The position numbers and the translations under genes were made by a program. Under the pieces are notes generated by a model. It did not search any database, was not told the DNA's origin, and saw only the letters and a program-made list of their open reading frames with translations. Positions 52,634-61,198 of a stretch of DNA of 64,000 nucleotides are shown here, in pieces (the first letter of the stretch is position 1; every line of letters begins with the position of its first letter). The DNA is from an uncultured Christensenella sp. (GTDB lineage: Bacteria > Bacillota > Clostridia > Christensenellales > Pumilibacteraceae). The stretch lies in assembly GCA_910577945.1 (NCBI GenBank), contig CAJTNI010000006.1, forward strand, positions 13,942 to 77,941. The letters run 5' to 3'.

Positions 52634-52861
52634 ATGGAAAACAACAATCTTGCACGCTTTTTGCTGACGTTTTTTCTGGGTTGGATTGGTAGCATTATCA
52701 TCAATCACACCTCGTTAAAACCCGAGGGCTTTAAGTCGAGAACGCTGGCGTACCTTTTCCTTTCGATGATTACGTTCGGCATTTACGGCTTGGTGGCTTC
52801 GATTTGCAACTTCACGTTCGACCCGAACAAGGACAAGAACATCGGCTACTTCAAGGCATAA
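52634..52861 (+). CDS. Small two-helix membrane protein
   Basis: A 75-residue protein: ARFLLTFFLGWIGSIIINHT, then AYLFLSMITFGIYGLVASIC, then FDPNKDKNIGYFK. Two hydrophobic helices in a TM2-like arrangement; close relatives are common in Clostridia (from memory). GGAGG lies 7 bases before the ATG. Function unknown. It is controlled from a strong promoter with operator sites shared with the XRE gene. Confidence 0.82.
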   Translation: MENNNLARFLLTFFLGWIGSIIINHTSLKPEGFKSRTLAYLFLSMITFGIYGLVASICNFTFDPNKDKNIGYFKA

Positions 52862-52878
52862 TAACAAATAAAAAGCAC

Positions 52879-52907
52879 AAGGGCGCATCGAATCGGGTGC
52901 GCCTTTT
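52879..52907 (+). terminator. Terminator of the small membrane protein
   Basis: GGCGCA and TGCGCC flank a 10-base loop followed by TTTT. Confidence 0.8.
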
Positions 52908-52944
52908 GCATGTGAAAATTATTTCGTAAAAAGTGTTCGGTCGA

Positions 52945-53456
52945 GCTGCGTGCACACGCGGCTCGCTTTTTAATGCAAAATCGGCGCTGTGAGACAGAAT
53001 TTTGCATGGAAAAGGAAAAACTTTGTATACCCTACCGTGTCGCTAAACCGACGGTTTAGTAAACCCGAATTATGTAAAAATTATTTGGCGCGGTAAATTT
53101 GCTCGCCGAAAAATTTCAAAGCCGATTTTCAACGAGCGCGGCCGCGAAAATGCTTAATAAATGCGCGGCGGCTTAATCGCACTACTTATGCGGGCGCGAG
53201 GCGACGTTTCTCGTTTACGTGCGTGCTCGGAAAGTGCGAGTGCGATATTGCCAAGTCTATTCGACGCAAAATTTTTGAATGCGGTACTTTTCGATAGCTT
53301 GCGGGAGCGTCGTGCGTCGGCGTTTGATTAGGTGGAGCTTTTTCATTGTATTTTGCGCTAAAAACGCGACGCGCTTATTTGAAAATATTTTCGGCAAAGA
53401 GTTTTTTCGCGATACCCTACCGTGTCACTAAACCGACGGTTTAGTAAACCCGAATT
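52945..53456 (-). repeat. Paired 45-bp direct repeats with non-coding block, copy B
   Basis: The 45-bp repeat seen at 40135 and 40603 occurs here reversed at 53027-53071 and 53412-53456, 385 bp apart. The flank GGCGCTGTGAGACAGAATTT (52983-53002) and the adjoining block GGCGCGGTAAATTTGCTCGC (53088) also match copy A in reverse, while the middle differs. A hairpin CGAGC..GCTCG with a T run on the minus strand (52930-52975) could act as terminator. Confidence 0.82.
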
Positions 53457-54176
53457 TTCAATGTTTTATTTGCCGTGACTTTATCGGGCAATCGCCGTAT
53501 TTTAGCGTTCGATTAGGGGGCGCGGATATAATTCAGCAAACAGCTATAAAAAAATCGCCGATACACTTATTCGGCGAATTAAACCCGATTTATCGAAATC
53601 CCTATTGCGGCATAGACAAACCTAAAATCGTTTCGCCGTATGATTTTGAATAAATGCGTAGAAGGCGTAATGCAAAACGTTCGCGCAATCAAATTATCGC
53701 AAGTTGAATTGCTGAACGTCGATGCGGGTTACTATTCGTCTGCACATAATTGCAAAGACTGTGTCGAGCGGCGCGACCGAGCGGCTGCGTCGGAGGGAAG
53801 ATAACAGCGAATAATAAATTTCGCCGCCGTGACTTTTGTATGATTATCGCGTGTTTTGAACGATAGTCACAAATCAAATTCAAAATTAGCGGTTATTATA
53901 AACGATTAAAAATTTTTGCGCAGAAAAAATCCGCCGTCGGCGTGCGACGGTCGGGCATGAATATATCGGCATGCTGCCGAATGCCGCTTCGTTCGCATGG
54001 CTTTATAGAGCTTACGGTTCGGCTTATATTGTCGTATGCTCGTGCGAAAAAAGCATAAAAGAGCAAGGATACAAAACCGTAATTATTTATTGTTTGCAAA
54101 ATCGTGCTATGTTCAATTAAATATAAATTTTCAATAATATATTGTGCCGAGCCATGCGACCGACCGATAGCGTCGA
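53457..54176. other. Intergenic stretch with no supported gene
   Basis: 720 bp. It holds a hairpin TCGCCGA..TCGGCGA near 53561 and AT-rich DNA near 54100-54150. Two open frames of 64 and 67 codons on the minus strand lack ribosome sites and recognisable motifs. Confidence 0.5.
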
Positions 54177-55205
54177 CTAGAACATAAGCGTATCGCGCAT
54201 GTCGCCTAAGTACCAGCTCGGTCCGTCGAGCGTGATTTTATCGAATTTGGGTTTCAGCTTGTCGGTGATTTTCAAAATGTAGCAGTACGGAAGAACGTCG
54301 TAAAAATAGGCGGGGTTTTCCTCGACGAGCGTTTCGAGACGGTCGGATTCCGCTTCGAGCAAAAACGTTTTAAACGCGCAAATTCGACCGTAGACCGCTA
54401 CGTCCTCGTCGGAACGGAAGTCTATAAAATACGACAGCACGTTTACGTTTATAAATGCGACGGCGACGGCGCAGCCGAGCAGCACGGCGCAATCGGGCGG
54501 ACCGAAGCCTACGACCGCGCCGAACGGCGCGCCGCCCCAAACCGCAAGAAACGGATATTTCAGGAATAACTCGTTTGGCATGAACTTGCACGCAACGACC
54601 GCCACAATGGGGAAAACCATTGCCACGAACAGCGGCGACCGCACGGTCAAGCCGCAAATCAACGTCACTATTATCAGCGCCGCGACCGACGATATTGCGG
54701 TAGCTATCGTCAGCTTTTTGGACAGCGGGCTGTTTACTTTTTTCGAGTTGCTTTTGCAACTCTTCATAAACTTTTCGTGCACCGTCTCGTACGTGCTTTC
54801 GGCGGCGAGCGTGTAAAACACGGGACCGCGACTGAACATTTCGTCGAACAGCGTCTTTTCGGCGCGGTAATTGCGACCGCACGCAACGTCGTCTGCGGCG
54901 TGCTTGTTCGGCTCGATTGCTTTAAGCTTAGTCAGCTTTAATCCGCGTTTGCAATCCTCTTCTATCGTGATAAACCCGTTTTCCGCCCAATACAGCATGA
55001 GCGGGTTAAACAGCGCGTGCGGGTTGGCGGCGCGCGAGTAGTATTTCAGCTGAACGTCGATGGGCGAGTAGCCGCGCGGCGGATAGTATTCCACGGGTTT
55101 TAGCGCGCGTTTCAGCTTAATTTTACTGACGACAACCGTGACTACGGTGAAAATTAACACGGCGGCGATTAGAATTATACACGTAATAAACAACGCAAAG
55201 CTCAT
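54177..55205 (-). CDS. DUF2207-like membrane protein (second of pair)
   Basis: A 342-residue protein. One N-terminal helix (about 5-27) is followed by YYPPRGYSPIDVQLKYYSRA and LMLYWAENGFITIEED, a winged-helix-like block typical of the region after the membrane segment in DUF2207 proteins. A central run of hydrophobic helices (about 165-255) precedes EAESDRLETLVEENPAYFYD and VLPYCYILKITDKL, the DUF2207 end signature. The large extracellular N-terminal domain of that family is missing. Its start overlaps the stop of the paralogue upstream (ATGA). Confidence 0.78.
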   Translation of the reverse strand: MSFALFITCIILIAAVLIFTVVTVVVSKIKLKRALKPVEYYPPRGYSPIDVQLKYYSRAANPHALFNPLMLYWAENGFITIEEDCKRGLKLTKLKAIEPNKHAADDVACGRNYRAEKTLFDEMFSRGPVFYTLAAESTYETVHEKFMKSCKSNSKKVNSPLSKKLTIATAISSVAALIIVTLICGLTVRSPLFVAMVFPIVAVVACKFMPNELFLKYPFLAVWGGAPFGAVVGFGPPDCAVLLGCAVAVAFINVNVLSYFIDFRSDEDVAVYGRICAFKTFLLEAESDRLETLVEENPAYFYDVLPYCYILKITDKLKPKFDKITLDGPSWYLGDMRDTLMF

Positions 55206-56257
55206 AGCAACGCCCCCTTGCCTTCGGGGTCGCCCTTATACCAATCGGGCGGCGAGGCTGTTCGGAATTTGCGTTTTGCAATCTGTTTTATGCCGAACGC
55301 GTACAAAAACGGCAGAACGGCGTAATAATCTTCTTTTTCCAGCTCCTGCTTGGGCGTAAAAAGCAAGTATTTGCGATAATTGATAAGGTCGGAATATTCG
55401 GCAAGATTGTTTTTTTCGCGGTAATCGACGAAGCGAATGAGAAACAGCGAGCCGAGGAAAAAGATTCCGACGGCGGCGTATTGTACGTGCAGCGGATTGT
55501 AAATATCCGCGCCGACGTAAAACGCGCACACCGCGCCGATGGAAACGCCCAGCCACATGCCGCACCATATCAGCTTAAAGACTATCGGCATGTCGCGCAC
55601 AAACATGAACACGAACAGCCCGATTATCGCCGTGCCTACTAATATCAGGCTTACAAAATTGCCCGTGGAAACGCAAAGCCACACTACCGCCAAAGCGAAC
55701 GGCAGGAGCGACAGCGCAAGCGTAATCAGCTTTAATCGGTAATGACGCGCCGTGTACACGCCCTCGTCCTCGCGCGCGGCGTACTTGGAGTTAATGCGCT
55801 TTATCTCGTCCTTCGTGAACATGGGGCGCAACAAATTGAACGTTTTGCCGCTTTTGGCTTTGTCGGTCATGTACCAAAACAAATCGCGCTCGCGCACGTA
55901 CGTACCGCGGTCGAAAAATATCGCGCCTCTCGCGCTGTGCGACGGCATGCTTTTGAGCTTTGTTATTTGCACGCGAAATTTCGATACGTACTTGACGGAA
56001 ATATATCCGCACTGCGCCCAATAGGCAATCAGCGCGCGCGTCATGCGGCGCGGGAAGGTCTTTCCTATAAATATGCGCTTTACGTCGAGCGGCGAAAAAC
56101 CCTGCGGCATGCGCGTTACCTTTTCCTTTTTCACGTTGCGTCGCGCGCGTCTGCCGTAGACGAGCGCAAGCAGGCAAATGACGAGTATGCACCCGTAAAT
56201 GCACGCCGCGAAAATATGATAGACAATCGGCATGGATACCGCTGATAAAGCAATCAT
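55202..56257 (-). CDS. DUF2207-like membrane protein (first of pair)
   Basis: A 351-residue paralogue of the next gene: membrane helix at about 10-33, RMPQGFSPLDVKRIFIGKTF, LIAYWAQCGYISVKYV, a central hydrophobic region and YYAVLPFLYAFGIKQIAKRK near the end. It also lacks the extracellular domain. The start is set at 56257 because an upstream in-frame ATG (56275) overlaps the -10 box; the start would then be leaderless. ATG 56233 is an alternative. Function unknown. Confidence 0.75.
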   Translation of the reverse strand: MIALSAVSMPIVYHIFAACIYGCILVICLLALVYGRRARRNVKKEKVTRMPQGFSPLDVKRIFIGKTFPRRMTRALIAYWAQCGYISVKYVSKFRVQITKLKSMPSHSARGAIFFDRGTYVRERDLFWYMTDKAKSGKTFNLLRPMFTKDEIKRINSKYAAREDEGVYTARHYRLKLITLALSLLPFALAVVWLCVSTGNFVSLILVGTAIIGLFVFMFVRDMPIVFKLIWCGMWLGVSIGAVCAFYVGADIYNPLHVQYAAVGIFFLGSLFLIRFVDYREKNNLAEYSDLINYRKYLLFTPKQELEKEDYYAVLPFLYAFGIKQIAKRKFRTASPPDWYKGDPEGKGALL

Positions 56258-56263
56258 ATCAAA

Positions 56264-56292
56264 ATTATAGCACAATTTACGACTCGCGTCAA
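56264..56292 (-). promoter_or_regulatory. Promoter of the DUF2207-like pair
   Basis: On the minus strand TTGACG (56292-56287), 17 bp, TATAAT (56269-56264); the expected start of transcription coincides with the ATG at 56257. Confidence 0.78.
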
Positions 56293-56512
56293 TAAATTGC
56301 GATTAACATAAAACCGCATAAAAATTAAATAAATACAGTAAATAATTTATCGAAAATCGCACATAATAAAAGAATGTTTATTTAATAAAAAATCGATGGC
56401 GCGGGTGCTGTTGAGCGGGGCGAACGATTGCAAAAACGATAAAAAATGCCGTTTTTTTGATATTTACGGTATAAAATCGCTAAAAATCGCTATTTTTGCG
56501 CATACTTTTACT

Positions 56513-57517
56513 ATGCTATACACTGACAGACAGGGCGAGGCGGCGGGTGCGATTAACGCCGCGCTCGCGGGCGACGATTACGTTTCGCGTTTGGAAAAAT
56601 CGTTTTCGTCGATTACGGGAAAAAATACCGTCGCGCTGTGCTCGGGCGACGCGGCGCTACATACGGCTTTATATCTTTGCGGAGTTGCCGACGGCGATTA
56701 CGTGTTCGTGCCGACGTTCACGTTCTATTCGTATATAGCGACGGTCGCGCACGTAGGCGGCGTGCCCGTGTTTTTGGATTGCGACCCGAACACGCGTTGC
56801 ATATCCGCGTCGGCGTTGGAAACGGCGCTGGTATGGTCCGAGTTGCAGGGCAAGCCGCCCAAGGCGGTCGTCGCCGACAACGCGTTCGGCGCGGTGGCGG
56901 ACTACGACGTGTTGTGCCCGCTGTGTAAGGCGTGGGGCGTGCCGCTCGTCGAGCTTGCGTTCGACGCGCTCGGCGGAAATTATCGCGGCGTGCCGTGCGG
57001 GGCGAACGGCGATTACGGCGCGCTCGGGTTCGGCAAGCGCATTATCGGCGGCGGCGGGCTGTTGGTATGCGGCGACGACAGGCGCGAGGCGGAGGAGTTT
57101 GCGCGGCTCAGATATTCGGAGGGCGAAAACTACGATTACGCTATGCACAATCTGCTTGCCGCGCTAGACTACGCGCAAATCGACGCGGCGGAAAAGGCTG
57201 CCGCGCGCGCACGCAAAAACCTCGACGCGCTGTGCAAGCAGTTCGATTTCATCGCGCCGCCGACCGACGGCGACGCCGCCGCGTACGCGCTGGTCAAGGC
57301 GGCGAGGTTTGCCGCAGAGCTTAAAGCTGCCGGGTACAACGTGAAAAAACCGCCGCTCGTGCACACGCTGCCGCAATACGAGGCTTGTCATTATTTTGAG
57401 CACGAGCAGGGATTCAGCGCGTGCCGCGCGTTCGACGAGTATTGCATTATCGATACGGATATGTCCGCGCTTGCGCGCAAAAGGCTTGCGCGGCTGTTGC
57501 GGTCGTATTCGGGTTAG
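56513..57517 (+). CDS. DegT/DnrJ/EryC1-type aminotransferase
   Basis: A 334-residue PLP-dependent protein. It follows the family layout: GKNTVALCSGDAALHTALYL (cofactor phosphate loop), FVPTFTFYSYIATVAHVGGV (aromatic stacking), ADNAFGAVADYD in the place of the DxAQA motif, and ALGFGKRIIGGGGLLVCGDD with the likely cofactor Lys in GKR. Family members transaminate nucleotide-linked sugars for surface polysaccharides. At 334 residues it is shorter than the common 370-390, and the DxA motif is altered, so activity is uncertain. No ribosome site is seen at the ATG chosen; an in-frame upstream region is open but unlikely. Confidence 0.75.
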   Translation: MLYTDRQGEAAGAINAALAGDDYVSRLEKSFSSITGKNTVALCSGDAALHTALYLCGVADGDYVFVPTFTFYSYIATVAHVGGVPVFLDCDPNTRCISASALETALVWSELQGKPPKAVVADNAFGAVADYDVLCPLCKAWGVPLVELAFDALGGNYRGVPCGANGDYGALGFGKRIIGGGGLLVCGDDRREAEEFARLRYSEGENYDYAMHNLLAALDYAQIDAAEKAAARARKNLDALCKQFDFIAPPTDGDAAAYALVKAARFAAELKAAGYNVKKPPLVHTLPQYEACHYFEHEQGFSACRAFDEYCIIDTDMSALARKRLARLLRSYSG

Positions 57518-57540
57518 CGCGGGCGGCGCGATATAAATTA

Positions 57541-57569
57541 TTGACAAACGCCGCGCGTTCGAGTATACT
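57541..57569 (+). promoter_or_regulatory. Promoter of the NrdG2-like gene
   Basis: TTGACA, 17 bp, TATACT, 44 bp before the ATG at 57613. Confidence 0.82.
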
Positions 57570-57612
57570 TTATGTAAATATCTGTCGGAAATCGACTTAA
57601 AGACGGTTAAAA

Positions 57613-58335
57613 ATGGAACGTTACATAAAGATAAGCGGAATGCAAAAGCTGACGCTTTTGGATTACCCCGAACATACCGCGTGCACGCTTTTCGTGGCGG
57701 GCTGCAACTTTAAATGCCCGTTCTGTCACAACAGCGAGCTGTTGAGCGGCGACGTCTCGTTTTACGACGAGGCGGAAATTTTCGCGTTTTTAAAAAAGCG
57801 CGTGGGCGTATTGGAGGGCGTGTGCGTCACGGGCGGCGAGCCGACGCTTTACGGCGACCTCGACAGGTTCTTGGGCGATATAAAAGCGCTCGGATACAAA
57901 ATCAAGCTCGACACCAACGGGTACGCGCCCGACAGGCTGAGCGCGCTTATCGACGCGGGCTTGCTCGATTATATCGCAATGGACGTAAAAAATTCGCCCG
58001 CGCGCTATGCGGAGACGGTCGGGCTCGACGGGTTCGGCGCGAGATTCGATATCGAAAATATCGAGCGCTCCGTCGATATCATAATGCGCAGCGGCGTGGA
58101 TTACGAATTTCGCACGACGGTAGCCGCGGAGCTGTTCGACGACGAGAGCATGGACGGCGCAGCGCGCATGATTGCGGGCGCGAATAAATATTTCTTGCAA
58201 TATTTCACAATGCGCGAAACGGTGCCGTGCAAGGCGCTCACCTCGCCGAGCAGGTTCGAAATGGAATACTACCTCGATATCGCGCGCAGGTACGTGCCCA
58301 ACGCGCAAATACGCGGCGAGCAGTCCATACAATAA
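57613..58335 (+). CDS. nrdG: Radical SAM activating protein, NrdG2 type
   Basis: A 240-residue protein. The start MERYIKISGMQKLTLLDYPE and the cluster loop CNFKCPFCHN (CxxxCxxC for the 4Fe-4S) fit the anaerobic ribonucleotide-reductase-activating protein of the NrdG2 group; VCVTGGEPTLYGDL is the SAM-binding GGE motif. It would generate the glycyl radical of class III reductase (NrdD), which is not in this window. Pyruvate-formate-lyase activases are the near alternative. Confidence 0.88.
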   Translation: MERYIKISGMQKLTLLDYPEHTACTLFVAGCNFKCPFCHNSELLSGDVSFYDEAEIFAFLKKRVGVLEGVCVTGGEPTLYGDLDRFLGDIKALGYKIKLDTNGYAPDRLSALIDAGLLDYIAMDVKNSPARYAETVGLDGFGARFDIENIERSVDIIMRSGVDYEFRTTVAAELFDDESMDGAARMIAGANKYFLQYFTMRETVPCKALTSPSRFEMEYYLDIARRYVPNAQIRGEQSIQ

Positions 58336-58344
58336 ATTATAAGT

Positions 58345-58743
58345 AATGAAAATTTTCAAAAACTGTTAGGCGGTCGCGGCAAAAAGAAAAGAGTCCGCGT
58401 TCCGACGTGGGACGAAGCGGCGGAAAGCATGTACGGCAAAGCTTTGGCGTACGCGGACGAGGTGGTCTAGGTTATTTACAGTGCGGTCAAATCGCGCCGC
58501 TATGTGGTACTCAAATCCGACGTGGGGTATTACACGTATATTTCGGAGCGATTACACGCGCGCACCGAGGACGAGAAGAATTATTTCCCAGACGACAGCG
58601 AGCTCGGGTATTGGCTGCCCGAAAACGACGGAGCAAAGCATATTTTCGATACCTACAAGCACGCAAAAGCGGAATTACGGAGCGAGCCCGAATATATACG
58701 GAATTTCATTGTCCGAGACGATATCGACGGCGACGGCTTATAA
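58345..58743 (+). pseudogene. Decayed gene with an in-frame amber codon
   Basis: One frame reads KLLGGRGKKKRVRVPTWDEA, AESMYGKALAYADEVV, then TAG at 58468, then VIYSAVKSRRYVVLKSDVGY YTYISERLHARTEDEKNYFP and on to GDGL with TAA at 58741. The protein-like composition on both sides of the stop shows one former gene. No ATG or ribosome site starts the frame, which begins just after the nrdG stop. TAG is a working stop elsewhere (ribU), so recoding is unlikely. A C-terminal fragment might be made from GTG 58504 (79 residues). The downstream part recalls a small clostridial family of unknown function. Confidence 0.65.
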
Positions 58744-58960
58744 TCGGGCGCGTATACGCAATCGAAAAACATGCGTCGGACGTTCGTTATCGCATTGCTT
58801 TTGTTGAGCATAGGTTTTCGCGCGGCGTGTTTATAGCCGATTATAAGAATGAAATATATGTTTAAAGAATATGATTGCGAAGCCGTAGGAGTAAACCGTT
58901 GAATAAATAATGGTTGCAATAGACTGCGCACGGCGGCGGAACGGGAAATTGCCGTAAAAT

Positions 58961-58989
58961 AAAAGAAACCGATTATTTCGATTTCTTTT
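58961..58989 (-). terminator. Terminator of the LDxxLD repeat protein gene
   Basis: On the minus strand AAAAGAAATCGA and TCGGTTTCTTTT form a stem, then ATTTT, 20 bases past the stop. Confidence 0.7.
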
Positions 58990-59008
58990 AAAATGCTATA
59001 ATATTAAC

Positions 59009-60691
59009 TTAACGTTTGGGACGCGGTCTGCCGAGCGGTCTGCGATGCGCGCCGCCCGGTCTGCCGTGTGCCGACGGGCGTCTTGCCGCATGACGCTTTG
59101 CCGACGGTTTTGCCGCTGCGCGCTTGGGCGGCGGCGCTGCGCGCTTTACGGGCGCGGGGCGGGGCTGTTCGATTGTGGGTTTAGCCGCCGCGGCGTTGGA
59201 CGCGGGCGTCATCACATAGATTTGCCTGTCCTTGGTCGAGTAATAAACGCCGTTGGCAAGCGGAATGTATTCGCCGCCGATTCCGCCGCCGCCCATTGCG
59301 GGCGCGGGCGCGATATCGCGCGAATCGGACATTTGTATCATTTCGGGACGAATGTCTTTGACGGTGTTTTCCGCTTCTTTCTGCTTGCGTTCGAGCTCTT
59401 TTTCTTTGTCGCGCAAATCCTTTTCGATGATTTCGCGACGCATGCGCTCCAACTCGGTTTCTAGCTTGCGGTAGTGGTCGTTATCCATTCCCGCCATGCC
59501 CGCCGCAAAATAGTACGGGGGCTGCACGCTTTGGGGCGCGGCTTGCTGCTGCTGTTGTTGCGGGTGCTGCGCGAGCGAAATCGTCAGCTTGTTGACGAGG
59601 TCGCGCATGCCGTCCAGCTCCGCTTTGAGCCTATCCACTTCCTTCGACGAGGCGTCGGGCGAAGCCGCTGCGGGTGAGGCTTGGGCGGCTTGGGCGGCGG
59701 CTTGCGCTTGCATTTGCGTTGCCTGCGCCTGTTGCAGCATCATTTGCGCCTGTCTCAGCATTTCTTTGGTCGCCTCGGCGTCGGCGTCGTTTTTGCGCGG
59801 CTCGGGCGGCTGAGTTTTGACCGCCGCGGCTTGAACCGTTTGCGCCACGGCTTGCGCCTGAGCCTCTTGCGCTTGCTTCATCATCATCAGCGCCTGCTCC
59901 ATCATGAGCTTTGCCGCCTCGGCTTCCGCAGAGCTGTCTCGGGGTTGTGCCGTCGGCTCGGGAACGGGTGCGGGAGAAGGCTCGGGCTGCGCTTGTTGTT
60001 GCTCGGCAACTACGGGCTGCGCTTGAATAATAGGTTCGGCAGGCTGCTCGTTTATCGTTGCGTCGGGTTTGGCGGCGGGCGTCGCGGGCGCGGGCTCGTC
60101 TGTCGAAAGCAGCGAATCGAGCCGCGCGTCGAGATTTTCGACCGAAGTATCGGAGAGCGGCGGCGTCAGAATAATAGGCTCGGCGGACGCAGGCTCGGCA
60201 GGGTTGTTCAGTAGCGCGTCGAGCTGTGCGTCGAGGTTATCGGATTGAGCGTTTTGCGACGGCGTCGGGGTTGCAAGGTCGCCGTTCAGCATTGCGTCGA
60301 GCTGCTCGTCAAGATACGCCGAGGTCGCAACGGGCGCGGGCTCGTCTGCGGAGAGCAGCGAATCGAGCTGCGCGTCGAGACTTTCGGTAGAGGTATCGGA
60401 CGGCGGCGGCGTGAGAATAACGGGCTCGGCGGGCGCAGGCTCGGCTCGGTTGTTAAGTAACGCGTCGAGCTGTGCGTCGAGGTCGGAAACGGGCGCAACG
60501 GGAATGGGCTCGTCTGCCGAAAGCAGCGCATCGAGCTGCGCGTCGAGATTTTCGGCGGCGGAATCGGTCGGCGGCGCGATGATAATCGGCTCGTCGGCGG
60601 AAACGACAGTCGCCTCGAACACGAGCGGCGGCTCGGTGTCGGTTATTGTTTGGTCGCCGAGGTCGGCGTTGTAGTCTTTGCTGTTTGACAT
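59009..60691 (-). CDS. Repeat-rich LDxxLD / coiled-coil protein with basic tail
   Basis: A 560-residue low-complexity protein that I do not recognise. Residues about 45-215 hold six units centred on LDAQLDALL (variants LDAQLDSLL, LDEQLDAML, LDARLDSLL) joined by Pro/Ala/Glu linkers such as SADEPIPVAP. Residues about 250-450 are Gln/Ala/Glu-rich and predicted coiled coil (AQMMLQQAQATQMQAQAAAQ; RKLETELERMRREIIEKDLR). A short ordered part (GGEYIPLANGVYYSTKDRQI) precedes a 50-residue Arg/Lys/Pro/His tail. No signal or membrane segment. The ATG at 60691 is chosen since the promoter at 60725-60753 starts transcription near 60718. A scaffold or nucleoid-binding role is a guess. Confidence 0.75.
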   Translation of the reverse strand: MSNSKDYNADLGDQTITDTEPPLVFEATVVSADEPIIIAPPTDSAAENLDAQLDALLSADEPIPVAPVSDLDAQLDALLNNRAEPAPAEPVILTPPPSDTSTESLDAQLDSLLSADEPAPVATSAYLDEQLDAMLNGDLATPTPSQNAQSDNLDAQLDALLNNPAEPASAEPIILTPPLSDTSVENLDARLDSLLSTDEPAPATPAAKPDATINEQPAEPIIQAQPVVAEQQQAQPEPSPAPVPEPTAQPRDSSAEAEAAKLMMEQALMMMKQAQEAQAQAVAQTVQAAAVKTQPPEPRKNDADAEATKEMLRQAQMMLQQAQATQMQAQAAAQAAQASPAAASPDASSKEVDRLKAELDGMRDLVNKLTISLAQHPQQQQQQAAPQSVQPPYYFAAGMAGMDNDHYRKLETELERMRREIIEKDLRDKEKELERKQKEAENTVKDIRPEMIQMSDSRDIAPAPAMGGGGIGGEYIPLANGVYYSTKDRQIYVMTPASNAAAAKPTIEQPRPAPVKRAAPPPKRAAAKPSAKRHAARRPSAHGRPGGAHRRPLGRPRPKR

Positions 60692-60724
60692 ATGCAACCC
60701 AAGAATAATATTTTGGTACATTAT

Positions 60725-60753
60725 ATAATACAATATTCGAGCCGAAATGTCAA
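60725..60753 (-). promoter_or_regulatory. Promoter of the LDxxLD protein gene
   Basis: On the minus strand TTGACA (60753-60748), 17 bp, TATTAT (60730-60725). Confidence 0.7.
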
Positions 60754-60837
60754 TAGCTTTTGAAAATAAAAGAAAGTTATGCGCAAATAATTACACTGCG
60801 CCGCGCCGAAATTTTTGCGCCTATATCGTAAAAAGAA

Positions 60838-60866
60838 TTGACAACGCGCATGCGATACTGTATACT
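60838..60866 (+). promoter_or_regulatory. Promoter of tRNA-Thr
   Basis: TTGACA (60838-60843), 17 bp, TATACT (60861-60866), about 75 bp upstream of the tRNA. Confidence 0.8.
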
Positions 60867-60940
60867 GTATAGGATTTGTCGCGGTCGCAAACGCTAACAA
60901 CCCGCTCGCGTCAAGAGCAAAAAATCACAAGTCGGAATAT

Positions 60941-61016
60941 GCTGTTATGGCTCAGTCGGTAGAGCACCACCTTGGTAAGGTGGAGGTCCCGGGTTCGAAT
61001 CCCGGTAACAGCTCCA
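60941..61016 (+). tRNA. tRNA-Thr (anticodon GGT)
   Basis: A 76-nt cloverleaf with CCA encoded. GCTGTTA pairs with TAACAGC (acceptor), CCACC-TTGGTAA-GGTGG is the anticodon arm with anticodon GGT, and CCGGGTTCGAATCCCGG the T arm. It reads ACC and ACU. Its 3' 20 bp is repeated at 63709-63728. Confidence 0.97.
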
Positions 61017-61024
61017 AGGCAAAT

Positions 61025-61052
61025 GCCCTCTTGACCACCAAGGGGGCTTTTT
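61025..61052 (+). terminator. Terminator directly after tRNA-Thr (element-borne)
   Basis: GCCCTCTTG pairs with CAAGGGGGC and TTTTT follows. It lies inside the element, 9 bases after the tRNA, and replaces the displaced one at 63736. Confidence 0.75.
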
Positions 61053-61198
61053 GTTGCCGTTTTCGGGTTGTTCTACAACCAAAATAGATAATTTCTTGTA
61101 AATATTGCCGATTTTTTGAGCGGTTTTGACCACTTAGCAAAATCAGCTGTTGTCGGGATAGACCTATAACCGCACAACTAATAGCTAAGCTTCGGTTA

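Noticed and set aside
53689..54099. Two minus-strand frames of 64 and 67 codons
   Set aside because: No ribosome site, no motif, composition like intergenic DNA.
58468..58470. Recoding of TAG as an amino acid
   Set aside because: ribU and other genes end with normal stops including TAG, so TAG is a working stop in this genome.
60945..61140. Minus-strand frames over tRNA-Thr
   Set aside because: They are antisense translations of the tRNA (with RDSNPGPPPYQGGALP), a common artefact.
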